Assembly (NCBI GenBank): GCA_903881065.1
Contig: CAIRRW010000335.1
Span: forward strand, 1 to 10,721
Direction of reading: 5' to 3'
Length of the DNA stretch: 10,721 bases
Origin: an uncultured Bacteroidota bacterium
GTDB taxonomy: Bacteria; Bacteroidota; Bacteroidia; 2-12-FULL-35-15
Below, one piece after another: positions 6,394 through 10,721 of the stretch. Position 1 is the stretch's first letter; the number at the start of each line of letters is the position of its first letter. The notes beneath the pieces were generated by a model, which worked only from the letters and a program-made list of their open reading frames with translations, searched no databases and had not been told where the DNA came from. A program made the translations under genes and the position numbers.

Positions 6394-7104
6394 TTAGTTG
6401 CATAATTTGTTAATTATCTCTTCCGCCATAATACTTCCTTTTTCAGCAGCTGTTTTAAGCACTTCACACGCTGCCACTTTCTCACCATGCTGGTACATCG
6501 CAGTTGCCATACCCATGTATGCCTCCCGATAATTGACATCCAATTGAATTACTTTTTTATAATCTGTGATCGCTTCATCATAATTACCAGAAAGATCTTC
6601 CCAGAAAGCACGACTATAATATGCACTAATATATTTATCATCTAGAACAAGAGCCTTATTTAAATCTAAAATAGCTGCAGAATAATCCTCTAAATACCCT
6701 TTTGCCAATGCTCTATTATAATATACTTTTGGGTTGTTTGAATTAATCAGAACACACTTATTAAAATCCTTAATTACGCCGCTATAATCTTTCATTTGAG
6801 CTTTTGCACTACCTCGTCCATATAATGCATCGAAATTATTCGGACTAAGTTTAATTACTTTATCAAATAATCTAACCGCTTCTTTATATTCACCTTGTTT
6901 GAACTTAATAAGTCCTAATAAACAAAGGGCACTATCGAATTCGGGTTTTAATTGCAATGAATTATCCAAATCATGCATTGCAGCTGGAAAATCTTTTAAT
7001 GAATCATTAATTAACGCACTATTATAATATTCAGAATAATTATTTTGAGAATAAGTGAATGAAGAAACTAATGAGAATAGAATTGATAGTAATGTGTTTT
7101 TCAT
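6394..7104 (-). CDS. Exported tetratricopeptide repeat (TPR) protein
   Basis: This 236-residue protein starts with a signal peptide (about 1-19, cut near TYS|QN; no lipobox Cys), so it is probably periplasmic. The remainder is six back-to-back 34-residue TPR units at about 23-56, 57-90, 91-124, 125-158, 159-192 and 193-226, with typical signatures such as ALCLLGLIKFKQGEYKEAV and YYNRALAKGYLEDYSAAILD. TPR arrays are protein-binding scaffolds. The gene leads the cluster with the T9SS cargo and PorP/SprF genes, so a periplasmic adaptor or chaperone role in that export route is plausible but not shown. I see no clear promoter in the 85 bases upstream; a short 9-bp palindrome (7119-7138) lies there. 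Confidence 0.88.
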   Translation of the reverse strand: MKNTLLSILFSLVSSFTYSQNNYSEYYNSALINDSLKDFPAAMHDLDNSLQLKPEFDSALCLLGLIKFKQGEYKEAVRLFDKVIKLSPNNFDALYGRGSAKAQMKDYSGVIKDFNKCVLINSNNPKVYYNRALAKGYLEDYSAAILDLNKALVLDDKYISAYYSRAFWEDLSGNYDEAITDYKKVIQLDVNYREAYMGMATAMYQHGEKVAACEVLKTAAEKGSIMAEEIINKLCN

Positions 7105-7118
7105 TTAGGAAATTCTTA

Positions 7119-7138
7119 ATTTCATTTAAAAATGAAAT
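7119..7138. repeat. Short palindrome upstream of the TPR gene
   Basis: ATTTCATTT (7119-7127) and AAATGAAAT (7130-7138) form a perfect 9-bp inverted repeat with a 2-base centre, 15 bases before the TPR start codon. It could be an operator or leader hairpin. In such AT-rich DNA it may also be chance. Confidence 0.35.
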
Positions 7139-7141
7139 GGG

Positions 7142-7185
7142 AAAAAATATTGCATTAATCTAAATAATATACAATATTAAGCAAT
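7142..7185 (-). terminator. Probable rho-independent terminator after purL
   Basis: On the minus strand ATTGCTTAAT (7185-7176) pairs with ATTAATGCAAT (7159-7149): a 10-bp AT-rich stem with one bulged base and a 16-base loop, followed by a run of six T (7147-7142). It begins four bases after the purL stop, the expected place for a terminator. The low GC of the stem keeps this moderate. Confidence 0.5.
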
Positions 7186-7189
7186 TTTA

Positions 7190-9418
7190 TTATTTCAGCA
7201 ACTCTCCCAATGAATTATCAAACGTATTTTTAAATTCTGAAACAGTTCCAAATTTTTCTTCATCAATAATTAATTCCTTGCCACCTACATCCCCTAAGTA
7301 TTCAAACTCTGCACGAGATTCCATCATTAAATCAATGAATTTATCTTCATCTCCTTTTTTTACGGAAACAATTACACGGCTCTGCGCTTCACCGAATAAG
7401 AAGGCATCATTGCGTATAGAGTCATCAGAACTAATATTAAATCCTAAGCCGTTTGGCATTGCACTTTCCAATAAAGCAATAAATAAGCCCCCATCGGAAC
7501 AATCATGAGCCGATTGAATTACACGTTCCTTTATAATTGTTTTCACCGCTTTCTGCACTTCAAATTCTTCATCCAGATTGAATGCTGGTGCAGGCGTATT
7601 TTTTACTTTATGATAAGAGAATAAATATTCGGAAGATGATATGTCGTTTTTAGAACTGCCTATTAAATATATTGAATCTCCTTCGTTTTTAAAATCCAAT
7701 GTCATTCTTGTTGATTTATCTTTCAACACTCCCAGCATACCAATTGTTGTTGTTGGGAAAACAGGCCCTTCATATGATGATTGATTGTAAAAGCTAACAT
7801 TACCGCCAGTTACTGGAGTTTGAAACTTAATGCATGCTGATCCCATTCCTTTAATTGCATTTGTAAACTGCCAATATACTTCAGGGTTATAAGGATTCCC
7901 GAAATTCAGGCAATTGGTAATTGCTGATGGCTCTCCGCCACTGCAAACAATATTACGTGCGGCTTCCGAAACGGCAATTGCACAGCCTCTTTCCGGGTCG
8001 GCATTTACATAACGCGAGTTGCAATCAACCTTTAAAGCAATGGCTTTATTGGTTCCTTTTATGTTTATTATGGCAGCATCGGAAGGGGCATTGGTACTCA
8101 TGTTTGCAGTACCAACCATCGAATCGTATTGGTTATAAACCCACTGTTTGGACGCAATATTAGGATGACCAACTAAAAATTTTGCCACTGCTTTCAAATC
8201 TTTCGGCTCTTCAACCGCATCAATAGTAAACTTCTTTGATTCTTTAAAATAAGCCGGTTCCTTCGAATCCCTATGATATACAGGTGCTCCACCACCAAGC
8301 ACTAAATCGTGGGCAGGAACATCTGCAACACATTCGTCGCCTACAAAAAACTTAATCCGTTTGGTATCTGTTACCACGCCTATCATTGCGCAGTTTAAAT
8401 CCCATTTATCAAACACCTGCTGAACTTCTTTTTCACGTCCTTTCTTCACCACTATCAGCATTCGTTCCTGCGATTCGGAAAGTAATATTTCAAACGGCTG
8501 CATGTTTGCCTGACGTGTCGGAACTCTATCCAGCCAAATCTCCATACCATGGTCGCCTTTGGCACTCATTTCGGAGGTTGAACACGTGATGCCTGCTGCA
8601 CCCATATCCTGCATACCCACAACAGCACCTGTTTTAATAACTTCTAAAGTTGCTTCCAATAATAATTTTTCCTGAAACGGGTCTCCTACCTGCACTGCCG
8701 GTAAATCTTTCGCTGAATCTTCGGTTATATCTGCGGAAGCAAAAGTTGCTCCATGTATTCCATCCTTGCCAGTTGCCGAACCTACTATAAATACAGGGTT
8801 TCCAACGCCATGGGAAGTTGCGGAAATAGTTTCGCCCACTTTTACAATCCCTGCACTCATAGCATTTACAAGCGGATTTACATTATAACAATCATCAAAA
8901 AACACTTCGCCGCCAACTGTAGGTATGCCAAACGCATTGCCGTAATCACCAATTCCTTTAACAACTCCTTTTACAAGCCACTTGGTTTTCTCTAGACTAA
9001 TATCACCGAAACGCAATGAATTTAACTGAGCAATTGGTCGCGCACCCATCGTAAATATATCACGGTTGATGCCTCCAACACCAGTTGCAGCGCCCTGATA
9101 AGGTTCCAATGCGGAAGGATGATTATGCGATTCGATTTTGAATGCACATGCCAAACCATCACCTATATCAACCAATCCTGCGTTTTCTTCTCCAGCTTCT
9201 GCTAGAATAAACGGTCCTTTTTTGGGAAGTTTTTTAAGCCATACGATCGAATTTTTGTACGAACAATGTTCGCTCCACATCACCGAAAAGATACTCAACT
9301 CAGTAAAATTAGGCGTTCTGCCCAAAATGGTTTTAATTTTCTCGTATTCATCCGGCAGCAAGCCCAATTTTTTGGCGGTTTCTACGGTGGTCAATTGTTC
9401 CTTTACACTTTCTGACAT
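7190..9418 (-). CDS. purL: Phosphoribosylformylglycinamidine synthase subunit PurL
   Basis: This is the ATP-dependent synthetase subunit that converts FGAR to FGAM with ammonia from glutamine, the fourth step of purine synthesis. At 742 residues it is the short, multi-subunit form, which needs PurS and PurQ as partners; neither is in the window. Motifs: MWSEHCSYKNS (47-57); KIESHNHPSALEPYQGAATG (94-113, with the His of the active site); GGINRDIFTMGARPIA; VGMQDMGAAGITCSTSEM; DAAIINIKGT; TGGNVSFYNQ; and SAHDCSDGGLFIALLES in the C-terminal half. It shows the duplicated AIRS-type architecture without truncation. ATG 9418 gives a normal family N-terminus. A promoter at 9466-9493 and a terminator after the stop suggest a single-gene transcript. 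Confidence 0.97.
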   Translation of the reverse strand: MSESVKEQLTTVETAKKLGLLPDEYEKIKTILGRTPNFTELSIFSVMWSEHCSYKNSIVWLKKLPKKGPFILAEAGEENAGLVDIGDGLACAFKIESHNHPSALEPYQGAATGVGGINRDIFTMGARPIAQLNSLRFGDISLEKTKWLVKGVVKGIGDYGNAFGIPTVGGEVFFDDCYNVNPLVNAMSAGIVKVGETISATSHGVGNPVFIVGSATGKDGIHGATFASADITEDSAKDLPAVQVGDPFQEKLLLEATLEVIKTGAVVGMQDMGAAGITCSTSEMSAKGDHGMEIWLDRVPTRQANMQPFEILLSESQERMLIVVKKGREKEVQQVFDKWDLNCAMIGVVTDTKRIKFFVGDECVADVPAHDLVLGGGAPVYHRDSKEPAYFKESKKFTIDAVEEPKDLKAVAKFLVGHPNIASKQWVYNQYDSMVGTANMSTNAPSDAAIINIKGTNKAIALKVDCNSRYVNADPERGCAIAVSEAARNIVCSGGEPSAITNCLNFGNPYNPEVYWQFTNAIKGMGSACIKFQTPVTGGNVSFYNQSSYEGPVFPTTTIGMLGVLKDKSTRMTLDFKNEGDSIYLIGSSKNDISSSEYLFSYHKVKNTPAPAFNLDEEFEVQKAVKTIIKERVIQSAHDCSDGGLFIALLESAMPNGLGFNISSDDSIRNDAFLFGEAQSRVIVSVKKGDEDKFIDLMMESRAEFEYLGDVGGKELIIDEEKFGTVSEFKNTFDNSLGELLK

Positions 9419-9465
9419 GTTATGTATAACTAAATTTAGCTATTTTATAAATATTATAATGTTGA

Positions 9466-9493
9466 CAAATGTAGTTTTTATTCTTTAATCAAA
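9466..9493 (-). promoter_or_regulatory. Bacteroidota-type promoter of purL
   Basis: On the minus strand TTTG (9493-9490) is followed after 16 bases by TACATTTG (9473-9466), matching the Bacteroidota -33/-7 pattern TTTG...TAnnTTTG. The spacer is slightly shorter than usual. Transcription would start near 9460, giving a leader of about 40 bases before the purL ATG. Confidence 0.6.
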
Positions 9494-9544
9494 TTTATAT
9501 GTTTAGAATTTAAAGATAAAAATGAAAATCGGTTTACCTTTATC

Positions 9545-10375
9545 TTACTCTACTTTTGAAACAGGATTTGCCAGATTGGCATAAGAAGTCAACTCGGCTT
9601 TTATAGAACCGACCAGCACATCGGCTTGTCCTTTTATAACAATGTGGTTTTTATCGTCGGTTATCCAAACATTCAAATCTTCTTCATGCTTAAATACCCT
9701 TCCTTTTTGAACAATAGGATGAAATTTCAAACATTTAAACGTTCCCAAATCAGTGGTAACAGTTTCTTTACAGATAAATTTGATTTTCAAAGGCCACACT
9801 TCCTTGTCCATAAAACAGTTTAAGGAGAACAAATCACCGGGTTTTGCATTTGACAAATCGAGGTTGCGGGCATTATAAAAAGCCGACAACATATCCTGCA
9901 TATTGAGTTCTATAGGAAACATCTCCCCATTACCAACATCGACTTTTTGTTTATAACGGTTAAAAACATAATCCTGTTCAATCTTATATCCGCCCTCATT
10001 CACGCGCCTTAAAAACATCCACGGAACAAGAGATTGCTCGTCAATATAAGTTTCGTAACGGTCGCGTACTTTATAAAAAAAGTCGAATGTTCCCTGTGTA
10101 GCTCCAAAGCCAACAACATGGTACGTTTTTCTGCCTCCAAATTCCTTTGCTTCTTCAGTAATTCCAATGGTAGCAATCCCGGCTTCGATAATACCATAAT
10201 GCAGACGGAATGTTAATACCTCACCCCGCTTGAAAGCTTCGTTTTTTAGTATTGGCAAATCCTTGGCTGTTAGTTCATCCTGAGGAATAAAAGGAAGCTT
10301 TTTTTCAGTTTTAAAGGCTAAAAATACTGTAGTTACTGCTATTACAACTGTTCCAATTAAAACTAACTTTTTCAT
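9545..10375 (-). CDS. DUF3108 family protein, membrane-anchored or exported
   Basis: This protein is 276 residues from ATG 10375. It starts MKKLVLIGTVVIAVTTVFLA, a signal peptide or anchor (about 1-20), then FKTEKKLPF. I recognise the DUF3108 pattern: GEVLTFRLHYGIIEAGIATI near the start of the mature domain, a middle section VRDRYETYIDEQSLVPWMF, LNMQDMLSAFYNARNLDL, and the C-terminal LNVWITDDKNHIVIKGQADV with GSIKAELTSY at the end. The family is predicted beta-rich and envelope-located; its biochemical role is not known to me. The frame stays open upstream to a TTG at 10417, but that would add 14 hydrophilic residues before the signal sequence, so I chose ATG 10375. The leuS stop lies about 55 bases upstream. 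Confidence 0.82.
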   Translation of the reverse strand: MKKLVLIGTVVIAVTTVFLAFKTEKKLPFIPQDELTAKDLPILKNEAFKRGEVLTFRLHYGIIEAGIATIGITEEAKEFGGRKTYHVVGFGATQGTFDFFYKVRDRYETYIDEQSLVPWMFLRRVNEGGYKIEQDYVFNRYKQKVDVGNGEMFPIELNMQDMLSAFYNARNLDLSNAKPGDLFSLNCFMDKEVWPLKIKFICKETVTTDLGTFKCLKFHPIVQKGRVFKHEEDLNVWITDDKNHIVIKGQADVLVGSIKAELTSYANLANPVSKVE

Positions 10376-10398
10376 ATTTGATGTTTTATGATAACAGT

Positions 10399-10417
10399 TT
10401 GGCAAACGATGTGCCAA
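10399..10417. repeat. Perfect TTGGCA-N7-TGCCAA palindrome between leuS and the DUF3108 gene
   Basis: TTGGCA (10399-10404) and TGCCAA (10412-10417) are an exact inverted repeat with a 7-base spacer, about 25 bases before the DUF3108 ATG and 14 bases after the leuS stop. No T-run follows on the minus strand, so it is not a classic terminator. It could be a protein-binding site or a leader hairpin. Confidence 0.4.
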
Positions 10418-10430
10418 TTATATTTAATGC

Positions 10431-10721
10431 CTAAACGACAATATTCACAATCTTATTGTGTACCACTATTATTTTCTTGGGTGTTTTTCCTTCCAGATAT
10501 TTTTGTGTTTGTTCCAAAGTCATCACTTCTTTTTCAATATCCTCTTTAGTTAAAGATAAATCATACTCCTGGAAGAAACGTGTTTTACCATTAAAAGAAA
10601 CTGGATAATTAAACGAAGATTCTACAAGATATTCTTCTTTACATTCAGGAAAAGTGGCATAAGTAATAGAATCATTATGTCCCAACTGATTCCATAATTC
10701 CTCTGCAACGTGCGGCGCATA
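10431..10721 (-). CDS. leuS: Leucyl-tRNA synthetase, C-terminal fragment
   Basis: The gene enters from the right edge; only its last 96 residues are in the window. The edge reads YAPHVAEELWNQLGHNDSIT, the conserved end of the LeuRS anticodon-binding domain (usual form APHxAEELW). It is followed by the small C-terminal domain with YPVSFNGKTRF, a linker rich in Glu and Lys, and the family-typical end KKIIVVHNKIVNIVV. LeuRS charges tRNA-Leu in the cytoplasm. The true start lies outside the window; the TTG at 10685 is internal. The visible part is intact with the expected terminus. Confidence 0.93.
   Translation of the reverse strand, partial: YAPHVAEELWNQLGHNDSITYATFPECKEEYLVESSFNYPVSFNGKTRFFQEYDLSLTKEDIEKEVMTLEQTQKYLEGKTPKKIIVVHNKIVNIVV

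Noticed and set aside
7278..9488. Several plus-strand open frames inside and just beyond purL
   Set aside because: Shadows of purL; none resembles a known family, and the last runs through the purL promoter region.
9513..9546. AAGATAAA ... TTTATCTT inverted repeat at the end of the DUF3108 gene
   Set aside because: Eight AT-rich pairs with an 18-base loop, overlapping the stop codon and no T-run after the stem; too weak for a terminator.
10009..10216. 62- and 60-codon open frames within the DUF3108 gene
   Set aside because: Shadow frames inside a gene with a coherent family pattern.
10376..10417. TTG start that would lengthen the DUF3108 protein by 14 residues
   Set aside because: It would place hydrophilic residues before a textbook signal sequence beginning MKKLVLIG; ATG 10375 is better.

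Overview
The window is an AT-rich chromosomal segment from a Bacteroidota bacterium. The lineage signals are a PorP/SprF-family outer-membrane protein, a type IX secretion (T9SS) type B sorting domain with a SprB-like repeat, two sites resembling the Bacteroidota -7 promoter box TAnnTTTG, and few obvious Shine-Dalgarno sequences. PurL is the short subunit form (742 residues). From memory, Bacteroides and Flavobacterium carry a long PurL, so a Sphingobacteriia/Chitinophagia/Cytophagia-like lineage is more likely; this is inference. No mobile element, CRISPR array, rRNA or tRNA was seen.

Layout. Positions 1-350 have no convincing complete gene; short minus-strand reading frames at the left edge may be the start or remnant of a gene running out of the window. 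Positions 351-859 (+) hold a GNAT acetyltransferase broken by an apparent one-base deletion. Positions 1045-2216 (+) hold a likely two-gene operon: a hemerythrin-like HHE protein that starts at GTG, then a thioredoxin-fold protein with a single active-site cysteine. A long hairpin at 2234-2285 separates this operon from convergent pruA.

The rest is on the minus strand. In transcription order it runs: the C-terminal end of leuS (entering from the right edge), a DUF3108 protein, purL with its own recognisable promoter and terminator, then a compact cluster TPR protein - small T9SS cargo - PorP/SprF protein - mtgA (gaps of 5, 1 and 18 bases), and finally pruA with its own -7-like box.

How the genes fit together. 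leuS, purL, pruA and mtgA are housekeeping genes for translation, purine synthesis, proline breakdown and peptidoglycan synthesis. The accessory interest is the TPR/cargo/PorP cluster. It looks like a minimal T9SS secretion pair: a tiny secreted protein with one SprB-like repeat and a type B sorting domain, next to its probable PorP/SprF partner. The other items worth a second look are the decaying GNAT gene, the hemerythrin/thioredoxin-like pair, and the unassigned left edge. I see no clear evidence for a wholly new system.
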